DNA of 64,000 bases. Source: Blastocladiella emersonii ATCC 22665. Its lineage: Eukaryota > Blastocladiomycota > Blastocladiomycetes > Blastocladiales > Blastocladiaceae. The notes below the pieces were generated by a model. That model saw nothing but the letters and a program-made list of their open reading frames with translations. It had not been told where the DNA came from and did no database searches. A program made the translations under genes and the position numbers. Shown here in pieces: positions 52,501-64,000 of this stretch (position 1 is its first letter; each line of letters opens with the position of its first letter). The DNA is taken from NCBI GenBank assembly GCA_025594325.1, contig JANHCV010000001.1, positions 2,232,001-2,296,000 of the forward strand, in the 5' to 3' direction.

Positions 52501-55500
52501 GTGGCGACGTGCATCACCATCCTCTTCTTCTGCGCGGCGCAGCTGTTCATCATCATTGGCCTCGGCCCGATTATCTGCCCGAAGCAGAACATCTACAACC
52601 TCGAGGAGCTGTACTTCAAGACCAGCTCCGACAAGGCGTTTGTCGGCATCTACGGCGCCGTGTACAAGCTCGAGGACTTTGTCGCGTTCGGCTCGTACCA
52701 CCCGGCGAGCCTGCTATTCACGTACGCCGGCCTCGACGTGACGGCCGGATTCCCGCGCACCCCCGCGCACTACTGCCAGTACGCGGCCGAGCAGCTGCCC
52801 AACTTCCCCGCCTTCTACGACACGGCCAAGACCATCGCCAACGGCACGCTGATCCAGGTCCGCCATGCGCAGTTCTACAACCAGGACCGGTACGCGGCCG
52901 AGGTCTCGATCGACCGCCGCCTCAAGGGCATGGCCGTGGCCAACGTCGGGTTCTCGTACGGAGAGGTCGCCGGCATGTCTTCGAGCAGCCTCGAGCGCCC
53001 GCGCAAGATGTTCATCATCAACGACGTCGTCTACGACATCCAGCCCTACCGCGACGTGCTCGCCGACGACCCGAAGCTCGATTTCCTGCCGCCCAGCATC
53101 CTCGACTACCTCGTCGCCAATGCGGGCAAGGACCTGACCTCGGACAAGAAGTGGATGTCGGTGTGGAACGGCGACGCCAAGCTGCGCACCTGCTTCCGCA
53201 ACCTCATGGCCGTCGGCGTTGTCGACTACCGCACCAGCGCGCGGTGCCAGGTCACCAACTACGTCCTGCTCGGCTTCTCGTGCATCCTCGTCGCCGTCAT
53301 CTTCGTCAAGTTCCTCGCGGCGCTCCAGCTCGGCAGCCGCCCCGCGCCCGAGGAGCTCGACAAGTTTGTCATCCTGCAGGTGCCGTGCTACACCGAGGAC
53401 GAGCAGTCGCTGCGCAAGACCATCGACTCGCTCGCCGTGACCCGCTACGACGACAAGCGCAAGCTGCTGTTCATCGTGTGCGACGGCAACATCATCGGCG
53501 CCGGTAACGACCGGCCCACGCCGCGCATCGTGCTCGACATTTTCGGCGTCGACCCCGAGTACGACCCCGAGGCGCTCTCGTTCCAGTCGCTCGGCGACGG
53601 CATCAAGCAGCACAACATGGGCAAGATCTACTCGGGTCTGTACGACGTGGACGGTCACCTCGTGCCGTACATTGTCGTCGTCAAGGTCGGCCGCCCGTCC
53701 GAGACGAGCAAGCCGGGTAACCGCGGCAAGCGCGACTCGCAGATGATCCTCATGCGATTTATGAACAAGGTGTACCTCGACCAGCCCATGTCGCCCCTCG
53801 AGCTCGAGATGTACCACCAGATCAACAACGTGATTGGCGTCAACCCCATGTTCTACGGTACGCGTCGCTAACGTGATGGGCCGCTGTGATGGCCAGCAAA
53901 CTGATGTGGTTCCTAAACTGTAGAGCTCTGCCTCATGGTCGACGCTGATACCGAGATCTACAAGGACAGCCTGACGCGCCTGGTCGCGACCATGGTCCAC
54001 GACACGACCGTCATGGGCTGCTGCGGCGAGACGCGTGTCGCCAACGAGAAGGATACCTGGACGACCATGATCCAGGTCTACGAGTACTGGATCTCGCACC
54101 ACATGGCCAAGGCCTTCGAGTCGCTGTTCGGCACCGTGACCTGTCTTCCCGGGTACGTCATCTGCTCCACCGACATTCATTTCCGCGACTGATTGTTGTC
54201 TCGATGTCTCGTAGTTGCTTCTCCATGTACCGCCTCCGCACGCCCAACAAGAACACTCCAGTTCTTTGCGCGACGCCGATCATCAAGGAGTACGGCAACG
54301 TCCACGTCGACACGCTGCACATGAAGAACCTGCTCCATCTCGGCGAGGACCGCTACCTGACCACGCTCATGCTCAAGTACCATCCCAACATGCGCACGGT
54401 ACATTTCTGCGTATGAGGATACGTGAACCGCAATGCTCACTATCTCGGTGCCCTAGGTCTTCACCGCCGATGCGATTTGCGAGACGGTCGCGCCCGACCG
54501 CTGGAACATCCTGCTCTCGCAGCGTCGTCGGTGGATCAACTCGACGATTCACAACCTGGTCGAGCTACTTGACATTGACGAGCTCTGCGGTTGCTGTCTC
54601 TTCTCGATGCGCGCGGTGGTCTTCCTCGACCTGATTTCGACGTTCTTGCAGCCGGCCATCGTCGCGTACCTCGGATGTACGTGCAGCGCTCATGCGCCGG
54701 CGAACGATCGCGGAACTCACTGCGCGGCCCCCACGTCTAGACCTCGTCTACCTCATCGTGGACTCGATGCACAACGAGGAGTACGGGCGGTTCCCGCTGC
54801 TCTCGCTGATTCTCCTCGCCGCCATGTACGGCGTCCAGGCCATCATTTTCCTGGTCAAGCGCGAGTGGTCGCACATCGTCTGGATGATCATCTGTACGTC
54901 TCTCCACCATTTAAACTACTTTGGTCTATCTAACCTCTCCCTGAAAACGTCTAGACCTGATCTCTATCCCTATTTTCAGCTTCGCGATCCCGGTCTACTC
55001 GGTACGCGCTCACCTTCGCGTCAAACTTCGCGGCGTCGCTCCCTAGCTTCGCCGCATCACTCCCAAACCTTTCTAACCTCTTTCCCTATAGTTCTGGCAC
55101 GGCGATGATCTTTCCTGGGGCCAAACAAGGCTCGTTCTAGGTGAGAATGGCAACAAGCAGGTCATCCACGCCGAAGGCGAGGAATTCGACCCGTCCATGA
55201 TCCCGCTCAAGAAGTGGGCCGACTACGAGCAGGAGCTCCTCGAGCTCGAGGCCAAGCAGTCGGACGACAACGACAACGTCTCGGTGATCAGCGATCTGTC
55301 GTTCAACTCGCGCGGCGGCAAGGCTATGAGCGCGTACGGCGGCTACGGTGCCGTCGGCGGCGCGTACGGCGGCGGCATGGTCCAGATCCCGATCTCGCCG
55401 GCGACCGGCGTCCGCCCGCAGAGCATGCCCATCATGTCGCCCATCATCACGTCGGGCCAGCTCGCGCCGGGCGTACCCATGAGCCCGTCGATCACCACGG

Positions 55501-55853
55501 GGTTCGCCGCGAGCCCCATGTCAGCTACGGTGCAGAACCGCCGCTCGTTCCAGCCGCAGCAGTCGCTCTCGCAGGTCATCGCGTCCAACGGCCGCCCCGC
55601 GTCCATGTTCGTGCCCTGCTCGGCCATGCCCGGCACCCCGCTCTCGGCCTCGCTCGCGTCGCCCGCGCTCAGCCCGTCGGACGCGGTCCTGTTCACGGCC
55701 GTCCAGGAGATCCTCGCGCGCTCGGACCTCATGACCATCACCAAGAAGCAGGTCCGCGAGGAGCTGTCGCAGATGTTCGGCGGCGTCGACCTCCGCGCGC
55801 GCCGCGACCAGATCAACCGCATGATTGCCGAGATCCTCTCGACCATGCAGTAG
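49575..55853 (+). CDS. Chitin synthase with degenerate myosin-like domain and DEK_C tail
   Basis: Exons are 49575-50017, 50082-53857, 53924-54152, 54215-54398, 54457-54676, 54741-54893, 54955-55001 and 55092-55853, 1,937 residues. The N-terminal 700 residues are myosin-head-like ([19 protein letters not shown], then [19 protein letters not shown]) but the P-loop position reads [14 protein letters not shown], without GESGxGKT, so ATP binding looks lost. Membrane spans and a cytochrome-b5-like stretch follow. The GT2 chitin-synthase core has [20 protein letters not shown], the VDADTE motif (Asp1413/Asp1415), [10 protein letters not shown] and QRRRW (1566-1570). The C-terminus is DEK_C ([15 protein letters not shown]). 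This is the class V/VI-type architecture. It makes chitin at the plasma membrane. Confidence 0.93.
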
Positions 55854-56215
55854 CGAGCAGTTGTGTGGTTGTGGCCGTGGTTGTGGCCTGTTATATCCAG
55901 TTAATCGACTTTTATTTCCTTTGCAACCGACTTGCACTCCTGACCTGCGCGTCAAAAACTCAGGCTCGCCTCGCCACCTTCGCTCCTCTCGTCCGCGCGT
56001 CTCGCTCCCCAACGTTCTCGCGAGACGTACAAATTCTCTGCTGGAAGCGCACAGAATGCTCAATCTCCACAGAGGTTTAGGAGGCCCTGATACGCGCACT
56101 GCGTGCCGTCTGCTTAACGCGTTGTGAAAACACGTGACGGGCGTGAGACAAACTGCGAGACACTTTTCGCCGCGCAAACCCATCAGTATCTATTGAGGTC
56201 CCTGCCACAGACTCT
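55854..56215. other. Convergent 3' spacer
   Basis: 362 bp between the stops of the chitin synthase and endonuclease V genes. The sequence is less GC-rich than the genes, with no gene seen. Confidence 0.4.
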
Positions 56216-57058
56216 TTACGACGACGACTTGGCCTGTTTCCGAATCAGCGCGCGACTCTTGAGATCCGCGAGCCGGATCGGCTCAGGGATACGGAACTTG
56301 CAGCACGCGAGGACGAGCGCGACCGCCGTCTCGAGCGCGACGCGGTGCCCGACCGAGACAAAGACCGGGTTCGTCGTCGAGTCCAGCGGCAGGACCGCTG
56401 CGCCGTACACATGGTTCTCGGGCGGCTTTCCGCAGAGGAGAAAGTAGTCGCCGCCGCGCTCGAGTTCCACGCGCGCCCTTTCCTTGACGTGGTTCATGGT
56501 CAACTCCTTGCCCTCGCCGCGGATCTCGAGAAAGTTCTTGCCGACGCCCAGCGTCGGAATCCCGCTCACGACGCCGAGATGGCACGCGAGCCCGAACCGG
56601 CGCGGGTGCAGTTTCCCGTTGCCGTCGACCATGATGAGCTGCGGGGCGAACTTGGTCGGGATGCGCTGGATCACAGTCATGAGCGGACCAATCTCGCGGA
56701 ACGCGAGGAAGCCCGGGATATACGGCAGGTCGAGCTCGACGGCCTCGTAGTCCTCGTACACGGACTTGAGCGAGGGCCACGCGCACACGATCACGCAGGC
56801 AACGGCCGACTGCGTGGTCTGGCCTGAGATCGGGTCCTCCTTGTCGACAAAACTGATGTCGACGCCGGCCAGGTATTTGAGGTCGGGAAACTGTCCGTTG
56901 CCCGACGCGGTGAAGCTCGGGTCGTCCGCTTCAACCATGAGCGCGCGGAGCGACTCCTGCTCTCTAAGTGACAGCGAGCTCTCATCAGCAAGCGGTTTGG
57001 GCTATCATCGCATCGTGGTTTCATACTTGATCCATTTAGCGCGAAAATCAGAATCCAT
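56216..57058 (-). CDS. ENDOV: Endonuclease V
   Basis: Exons are 57058-57027 (32 nt) and 56963-56216 (donor GTATGA, acceptor TAG), 259 residues. RAKWIKEQESLRA matches the family start (WKREQ). Catalytic-site motifs are LAGVDISF (Asp46), IPGFLAFREIGP, the second Asp in IMVDGNGKLHPRRFGLACHL and, near the end, SVGHRVALETAV and KFRIPEPIRLAD. Endonuclease V cuts next to inosine; the eukaryotic form acts mainly on inosine-containing RNA. Length and all landmarks are normal. The short first exon is recognised only through splicing. Confidence 0.93.
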
Positions 57059-57259
57059 GGTCGCGATCAGCAGGAGAGCGAGAACCCGCCGCGACCTCGC
57101 GCGCGCTCTTGAGCCCTTCCCCCCTGCGTCAACCCCGCGCGGCATGACTCATTTGCTATGCGAAACGTGGCGCGTTTATTCGTTCGCGGGTATTTATTCG
57201 ATGCGATTCCAAAAGAGTCGAAAGCTGCATGTTTTGGTGGTGGGTGTGCCGGGTGCTTG

Positions 57260-60167
57260 TCAACGGGTTCGCGTCCGTCCGCGCTGGACCTGGGACGTAT
57301 CCTCGTCCTCGTCGTCCTCGATCTGGAGCACGGTCCCTTGCCGCGCGCTTGGCGACCGGCGCGACCCGGCCTCGTCCTCCTCGTCCTCGTCGTCGAGGAA
57401 CCCGTCGAACAGGACCTCGCGGTCGTCGAGCCCGACGCGGCTCCCGCCGCCGCCGCGGAGCTCCTGGAACTCGTACTGCCGCGGCCCGTTGCGGGTGTGC
57501 CACCACTCGACCAGCGGGTTGTTGGTCAGGCGGCCCGACCGCACCAGCTTGACGAGCGCGCCCATGGCCGCGCCGCCCGCGAATAGGCCCGCGACGAGAG
57601 CGATCGCCGTCGTGTTGCCCATGCCCTCGTCGGTCGGCGGCGTTGGTGTGGTCGAGATGGGCGCCGAGGTCACGGTCGAGGCGGCCTTGGATGACGATGA
57701 TGCGGTGCTGGCGAGGGAGGAAGAGGGGCTTGGTGGCGGCGAGGGTGGTGCAGAAGTCGGGCGCGGGCTCTCGGACAGGGACGGCGCGAGCGTGCCCGTT
57801 GGCCGGGACGGCGAGTCGGTCGGACCCGCGGTGCCCGCGCGCGTCGGCACCGCTGTTGGCTGTAGTGGCGGCACAGGACTTACGGGATCGGTACCGTTGG
57901 TGGGACCGCTCGGCATCACCTCCATGGACACCTGGAGCGACCATCCGACAAACGTGCCGTCCTCGTCGGGGTTGGTCCAGTCGCTGACGACGAGCGTCCA
58001 GTCGCCGACGGCGGCCTCGTCCCAGTGCTGCACGGTCGAGAGCGTCCAGTTGCGGAACCCGAAATCGCTCATGTCGTAGGGCCGGCGCGTCATGAGGTTC
58101 GACACGACGCCGGCGGGCGACACGAGGTCGATGAGCACGTCGCCGCGGCGGTCGTGGTCGATCTCGACCGTCACGGCCACGTACTCGGTGCGGTTCGCGT
58201 TGCCGCGCACCGCCGTGACCATGTCGGGGGTGACGGTGATGGTCGAGTTGACGGACCCGAGCCCCGCCGCGGGCACCTCGGGCGGCGGGGGCGGCGACGT
58301 GATGGCCTTGTCGACGCGCACCCACGGTGTGGACAGGAGCACGTTGGGCCCGACGTTGCGCGACACGTTGCGCGCGGCGAGAACGAGGCGCTCCGCGTCC
58401 AGCTTGCCGTAGCCGAACTTGTGCGCAAACTGGCGGCCCGACGGCAGCTTGGCCCACGTCGTGCCCGCACCGGTCGACGACGACTCGAACGGGACCGCGT
58501 TCTCGATGATGAGCCGCTGCACGGTGCGCCACGTCAGGTCCGGGCGCTCCGACAGCACAAGAGCGATGATGGCGGCGCCGATGGGCGCGGCCGCGGACGT
58601 GCCGCTGTGCGTGTCGACGCACTGATCGGTACCAATGTCGGTCGTGAACTACATTTGGCAAAGGTGAGCGATGCGGACCACGAAACCGTGGAAGCTGATC
58701 GTACGATGGCGTCGTGGCGCGCGCTGCCACCACTGTACGTGACAGCGAGCTGAGCGGCGCAGTTCTCAGCGTACCACGGCGACGTGTCGTTGCGGTCGAT
58801 GGCGCCGATCGTGAGCGTGTAGTTGGAGTTGGCGTAACCGTCAGCGTTGCAGTCGTCGAGGTGCTGGCCGCCGTTACCCGACGCGAACACGTAGATGGAC
58901 CCGAGTCCGCCGCGGCCCTTCTCGACGGCGCGCGCGAGCGCGGACTGGACTAGGTAGGACGGGCCCTCGACGGCGGTGCCGTCGTCGCTCGGGCCGAACG
59001 AGCAGCTGTAGATGCTGTTGACCTGGTCGGCGTGTGTGTAAGCGCTGGCCTCGTCGGCCGTCGATAGCGGGCCCGACAGGATGCGCAGGCCCGCGACCTT
59101 GGCGTCCAGCGCCACACCGACACCGCACGCGTTGTTGACGGCGGCGGCGACCTCGCCCGCGCACCGCGTCCCGTGGTAGTCGTCGCTGAGGCGCGGGCGC
59201 GGCAGTGGGTCGTGGTCGTTGAAGTCGTAGGAGCCCGCGGGCTCGAACTTGTCCTTGAGGTCGAGCGCCGTGAAGTCGAGGCCGTCGTCGACGAGCGCGA
59301 CGGTGACGTTCTTGCCCGTGGCGCCCAGGCGCCAGGCGGGGAGGACGTTGATGTCGGATTGTCGGCGTTGCGTATTGTACTAGGCGGGCAGCGCAGCGAC
59401 AGGCAGGAATGAGTAAAACAGACACTCCATTGATCGATCATGAACGGATTCGGCTCGACAGGCAAGTAGACGATATGGGCGGGATAGACGGGTTGGAGGA
59501 CGAGCGAGCGGGGGCACGACGACATGGACCAAGGAGCACGGCGGCGCGCAAGGATCAATCAACGAACCAGATGCCACTGCCGCGGGAACCCCGGGTCGTG
59601 GATACCGAGCTGCTCGACAATGGCGCCGGCCTCGTCGGTGCTCAGCGTGGTGCGCTTGTGCAGGCGCCTGTGCGGCACCTGCGGCTCGATCTCGGCGACG
59701 GCCCGGTGGCGGGCGAGCTGGTCGCGCTTGTGCAGGATGTGCATCTCCTCGTCCTCGGGGTGCACGGGCGACCGGCCGTGGAGCGAGACCGCCTCCCACT
59801 CGCCAGCACCGTGCGCGTGTGGCCGCGGCGCGCGAGAACTGCGCCGCGGCGCGCGGACCAGGTAGTGGTGGTCGAGGTTGCCGACGCGCGCGACAAACTC
59901 GAAGCCGTGCTGGTGCGCGACGGCGCGCGCGGCGGCCTCGGACGTCGCGTACTCGCCGCCGCCGACCTGGTGCGGCGCAATGGCGACCGAGTAGTAGAGG
60001 AAGTTGTCGTGGTCGAGGCGGTGCGGCCGGTGGCCGTCGACGGGCGCGGCGACCTGGAGCGACCTCGCGTGCAGCGCCCTTGCCTCGGCGCGTGGCACGG
60101 CCAGCGCGACGGCGAGGAGGCACAGCAGCGCGACAATCGACGGTCTTGGTAGGCGGAGCAGCTTCAT
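57260..60167 (-). CDS. KEX2: Kexin-type (Kex2/furin) proprotein convertase
   Basis: Exons are 60167-59568, 59379-58705 and 58648-57260, 887 residues. A signal peptide (PSIVALLCLLAVALAVPRA) is followed by a propeptide with dibasic sites (HILHKRD, RRLHKRTT). The S8 catalytic triad is Asp231 (LVDDGLDF), His269 (DDYHGTRCAGE) and Ser443 (HSGTSAAAP), with oxyanion Asn369 (ASGNGG). The P domain has FGFRNWTLSTVQHW and AVGDWTLVVSD. A Ser/Thr/Pro-rich stalk leads to a membrane span (IALVAGLFAGGAAMGALV) and an acidic cytosolic tail. It cleaves secreted precursors after Lys-Arg/Arg-Arg in the late Golgi. Exon 1 ends at QWHL, the family's conserved junction before the catalytic domain. Confidence 0.94.
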
Positions 60168-60897
60168 GGTGGGGTGATGCGGTGCAGGTGTGTGGGGTTG
60201 ATCAGGCGCGTGAGCAGCAGGCCCGCGCGACTGATGGACTCTAGGCGGAGAGCGACTTGACTTTGAAGAAGGTGGGCGGGCACGAAAGAGAGAGGGAGGG
60301 CGGGCGGGCCGGCGCAGGCGCGTGCGTGGCGCGGCTCGAGACGGGCGCCTTGGCGAGCGTCACGTGGTGCGAGACGTCTGCTGCACGTGCGGCGCGGCGC
60401 GTCTCGCAGCTCGCGTCGCCGACGCGTCGCGCCCGGCCTCGCGCCCTGCCTCGCACCGATCGCGTCACCGCCGCTTCCGCGACCATGTGCGGCGCAGCGG
60501 GGCGTGACTGCACGGATCGAAAAGGCCTCGTGGCCTCCGCCGCCGCGTCGCCCTGATCGCCCCGCCCCCGCTATCGTCGCCATCGACCGTGGCCAGCGAT
60601 GGCGGTCCGCGAACACGTGTCGCCGGGAGGAGACGAATACTGTCTCCAACCGCGCCCCCGCAATGCATCGACGGCGGCCGCCTCCGTGTTTGCGTCACGC
60701 GTTGGAGACATGCCCGCACTTGAAAGTGAAATGTTCGATCTGTTGCCGCCCTCGTGCCAGACAATCAACGCTCATGAAATAGTCTCCACTCTAGAGCCGG
60801 CCGTCGCGACTCTCGACTTCCTGCAACACTGGCCCTCTCCACAACTCGTCCTTGGTGACGACCAGGACGACGACTGTTTCCCTCTGCCGCCACCACC
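60168..60897. other. Divergent promoter region of KEX2-like and ankyrin genes
   Basis: 730 bp between divergent starts. A 5' exon of the ankyrin gene is possible (an open frame runs at 60599-61117 in another phase), but I see no convincing coding exon. Confidence 0.35.
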
Positions 60898-63800
60898 ATG
60901 CCATGCTTGCGCCTATGTTTCCCCGGATCGGTTAAGCAGCGTGACGCGCTGCTGCAGCCCGACGAGATCTTCCGCCTCGTGTGTGACGCCGTCAAGGCCG
61001 ACGATGTCGCCACCGTCCTCAAGTACCCGCAGACGTGGGCCCAGCGCAACGCCGACGGCAGCGCGCCCGTCCATCTCGCTGCACTCCTCGCCACCCCGAC
61101 CGTCCTGCTCGCCATGATTCGCGCCTACCGCGAAACTCCGTCGGTGGCCGCTGCCGCCGGACCCGGCCTCTTCGACCTGATCGACCGCCAGGGCCACTCG
61201 GCCCTCCACTGGGCCGTCATCCGCCAGCCCGAGCTCGCACCCGCCCTCCATGAACTCGTCGGGTCAACGCTGTGCAACCTGCAGACGCTGACCGGCGGCA
61301 CCCTGCGCAACCTCGTCAACCTCGCCGCGTCGTGCCCGATGGTCGAGGGCCTGCAGCTCCTCCACGACAAGATCAGCGGCGACCTCTTCATGGAGATGGC
61401 GCTCGCGACCAACTCGACGGGCATGGACGCGCTCGACCTCGCCATCGCGTGCAACCACGCGCCGCACGCCCGGCTCCTGGCCGGCTTTCTCGAGGCCCGG
61501 TCCAAGCTCGACACGGCGCGCCGCGTCTTCGTGTGCATCAACCACGGGTCCGCCATGGGCCTGCAGCTGCTGCTCGCCATGGACCACGCCGGCGTGCGCA
61601 AGGCGAGCGACGCGCGCGGCCTCGGCCCGTTGCCCGCCATCTGCCGCCAGCCGTCCGAGGCCGCCATCTCCATGCTCGACGCGTGGAACGTGCGCGGCGA
61701 CGCCGACGGGCTCGACGTCGACCCGCAGCTGCCGCCCGCCCTCATGGCCGCCGTCGAGGCGGGGCACCACTCGGTCGTCGAGTACCTGCTCAAGCTCCCG
61801 CACGCATCGGCCGCGTGCAGCAGCAAGTCGCCCTCCGGGTTCACGCCGCTCCATGTCGCCGTCGAGGTCAACCAGGCCCACCTCGTCGAGCTGCTCCTCC
61901 CGAGCACGCCGTCGCTCCCCGACAAGCTCGGCCGGCACCCGCTCCACCTCGCTGCCGCGTCGGGCAACATGCAGCTCGTCAACAAGCTCATCAACCACTA
62001 CATGAACGTCAACGTCCGCGGCGAGCACGGATACTCTGCACTGGTACGGTTCTCCCTCCCCGTGTGATCGTACAGCGGCTAACCATTCGTCATGTAGCAC
62101 GTCGCGTGTATCGAGGGCCACGCGCACATCATCTCGATCCTCGCGGGCCACCGCGCCAACGCGAACCAGCTCGACGACCACGGGTACGCGCCGCTGCACC
62201 TCGCGTACCGCGCCAAGCAGTTCGAGGTCGCGCACGCGCTGATCCTCGCCGGCGCCCGCGGCGACGTGCGGTCGCGCGAGGGCAAGCGCACCCCGCTGCA
62301 CACGGCATTCCTGCACCCGCCATCCGCGCCACCATCCGCCACGGCGACGTTCAAGACGCCGGTCCAGCTCGTCGCCGCGCTGCTCAACGCGCCGGGGACT
62401 GACCTCGACGCGCAGGACGACGCGGGGAACACGGCGCTCCACGCCGCCGTCGCGCAGGGCAACGTGCCGGTTGCCCGGTTCCTCCTCGAGCAGTCCAAGA
62501 CCGCCGCGGGGTGCATCCTCAACACCCTCGGCCTCGCGCCCGCGCACATTGCCGTCGCCAACGCGCAGGCCGCCGCACTGATCCCGCTCTTCTCGTCCAA
62601 GGCCCTCTGCACGCTGTCCGCACATGGCCGCACCGCGTACGATCTCGCGGCAGCCGCGGGCAACGCGGATCTCGCCAAGCTGATCCGGTCGCACGGCGGG
62701 CTCGACGGCGTGCAAGCCGCACAGCTCGGCAGCGCACTCACGCGGCCCGTGGAGTCGGACGTCACCATGACCAGCACGCTCGGCCGCGATGGACCCGGGT
62801 CGCCGCGCCAGGTCCACATGGGCGGCGGCAAGACCATGGACGCCGAGTCGACGACGACCACGGCGACCGGCGGCGTCCACGGGCCAGGGTCGCACCTGTT
62901 CAGCAACGACACGGACCTCGTCACGGCGTACGCGCGCTCCCACAACGCGTCGCGCGAGACGGCGACGCATGAGGCCGGGCTCGCCGCGGACGCGCCGCTC
63001 AAGGCGGCTGCCGAAGTCGCGGGCGCGGCTGCGTCGACCGTGGTCGTGGCCCAGGTCCTGCTCGACGCCGACGTTGACCCGATCGCGGCGTACATGGCTG
63101 CGGCGCAGCCGCCCGCTGAGAAGTCGGCCCAGCTGCCCGTCATGCTCGAGGAGGAGGACCCCATCGCGGCGTACCTCGGCGGGAACAAGGCGCCCGCGGC
63201 TACCGAGCCCGAACCGGCTTCCGCTGCGGTCGTAACTCCGCAAGTCGACGCCGTGGTGGCCGACGACTTTGACCCGATCGCCGCTTACGCGTCGGCCAAC
63301 GCGCCTGCCCCGACACCCAGCGTCATCCGGCCCAGCACCCCGCCGGCTGTCCTCACGCCCCAGATGCCGCAGCGCGACGGGTCCGCGAGCTTCGAGGTGA
63401 TCGAGCTGGCGGCGCTCGCTCCATCGAGCCCCTCGGCCGTCGCTGTCCCTGCAACACCGACACGCGCGGCCATCGCGGTCGCACCGCACTCGCCGCCGTC
63501 GACGCAGCGCAAGGAGCTCGAGTCGCCGGCGCTGATCCAGCTCCCGTTGACGGGCCCGAGCCTCGCCACACCGACTGTTCCGCATGCACCCTCGGAATGG
63601 GTCATGTCCGACGCAATGACCGACGCAGTAGCGGCGCTCATCCCGCCAGAGCACCCGATGCGCACCGTGGCTAGTTTCCCTGAGCAGCTCGCGAACTCGC
63701 CGAGCGCCAGCGGCCGCCATGAGCCCCTTCCCGTCGCGTCGTCGGTGCCTGCTACATCGCTCGGCGACATGGGTCTGCTCGATGTCATCGCGGCTACCTC

Positions 63801-64000
63801 ACTGGCGCCAGCGCCAGCGCCAGAAGCGGGGGCCGAGACCGTCGAAGTGCAGCCGTCTGCGCCCATGGAGCTCTCGCTGCCGCCGCTCGCGGCCGAGGCC
63901 CTGTCGGACATCAACCTCGAAACCACGTCGCCGCGCCTCACGCACGTCTCGACGGCGGGCCACGCGCTGTCGGTGGACCAGCTCACGTTCGGCACCGAGC
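60898..64000 (+). CDS. Ankyrin-repeat protein (3' end outside window)
   Basis: Exon 1 is 60898-62043 and exon 2 runs from 62098 to the window edge (donor GTACGG, acceptor TAG). About 600 N-terminal residues contain ankyrin repeats: SAPVHLAALLATPTVLLAM, GHSALHWAVIRQPEL, GFTPLHVAVEVNQAHLVELL, GRHPLHLAAASGNMQLVNKL, LHVACIEGHAHIISIL (junction), GYAPLHLAYRAKQFEVAHAL, GNTALHAAVAQGNVPVARFL. The rest is Ala/Pro/Ser-rich and disordered, with a motif DPIAAY three times (near 63077, 63160, 63271). No kinase, DHHC or other catalytic domain appears within the window. The function is unknown. Confidence 0.85.

Noticed and set aside
51261-53507. 748-residue plus-strand ORF inside the chitin synthase
   Set aside because: An out-of-frame shadow of a GC-rich exon; Arg/Pro-rich with no domain.
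61264-63720. 818-residue minus-strand ORF opposite the ankyrin gene
   Set aside because: Antisense shadow of GC-rich coding sequence; the plus strand has repeated ankyrin motifs.
1-64000. CRISPR array, rRNA or large transposon
   Set aside because: No regularly spaced repeats, no rRNA-like sequence, and no transposase or reverse transcriptase apart from the Fanzor nuclease were seen.

Overview
This window is nuclear DNA of a GC-rich fungus. The evidence is a chitin synthase with DEK_C tail, Kex2-type protease, RAD6, RPB4, mitochondrial intermediate peptidase and Sed5, and many short introns (about 50-260 nt) with GT...AG ends. A Fanzor-type nuclease, very high GC3, and poly-Q, poly-H and Ser/Pro-rich tails suggest a zoosporic lineage such as Blastocladiomycota or a chytrid. 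That placement is inference; no rRNA or other marker is present. No tRNA, rRNA or CRISPR array was recognised. Gene models were spliced by hand from reading frames, splice signals and protein-family similarity recalled from memory.

Layout. 1-1386 (-): 5' part of a coiled-coil protein. 3554-5928 (-): TnpB-like Fanzor nuclease with an intact RuvC/zinc-ribbon core and a frame-broken N-terminal half. 6846-12000: CSN4 (+), RAD6 (-), a HEI10/CCNB1IP1-like RING protein (+) divergent from RAD6, and mitochondrial uS2 (-). 12.6-16.3 kb: two uncharacterised membrane proteins (+). 16.6-19.7 kb: three-finger C2H2 transcription factor (-). 21.0-23.2 kb: a U-box fused to a rhomboid protease (+). 23.2-25.1 kb: gene-free, with a degenerate tandem duplication. 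25.1-32.3 kb: HSF-type factor (+), TBC Rab-GAP (-), mitochondrial HMG-box protein (+), RPB4 (+). 32.3-40.9 kb: mitochondrial intermediate peptidase (-), Sed5 (+), MSH5 (-), a small probable mitochondrial membrane protein (+).

41.1-46.6 kb (-): a tandem array of four DUF7918-like paralogues whose C-terminal tails carry three SUMO-interaction-like motifs. Two copies look intact, one has lost a splice donor, and one is a pseudogene carrying a 349-bp insertion. 46.8-64.0 kb: BuGZ/ZNF207 (+), a TMEM220-like protein (+), a 1,937-residue chitin synthase with a P-loop-less myosin-like domain (+), endonuclease V (-), a Kex2-like protease (-), and an ankyrin-repeat protein cut by the right edge (+).

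Themes. RAD6 and HEI10 (an E2 and a RING E3-like protein) share a 243-bp divergent promoter, and MSH5 lies 27 kb away, so two meiotic crossover (ZMM-class) genes are in this window. Nuclear genes for mitochondrial proteins (uS2m, HMG-box, MIP) and secretory-pathway genes (Sed5, TBC, Kex2, rhomboid, chitin synthase) fill most of the rest. Genes are tightly packed with many convergent pairs. The splice donor is dominated by GTACG.
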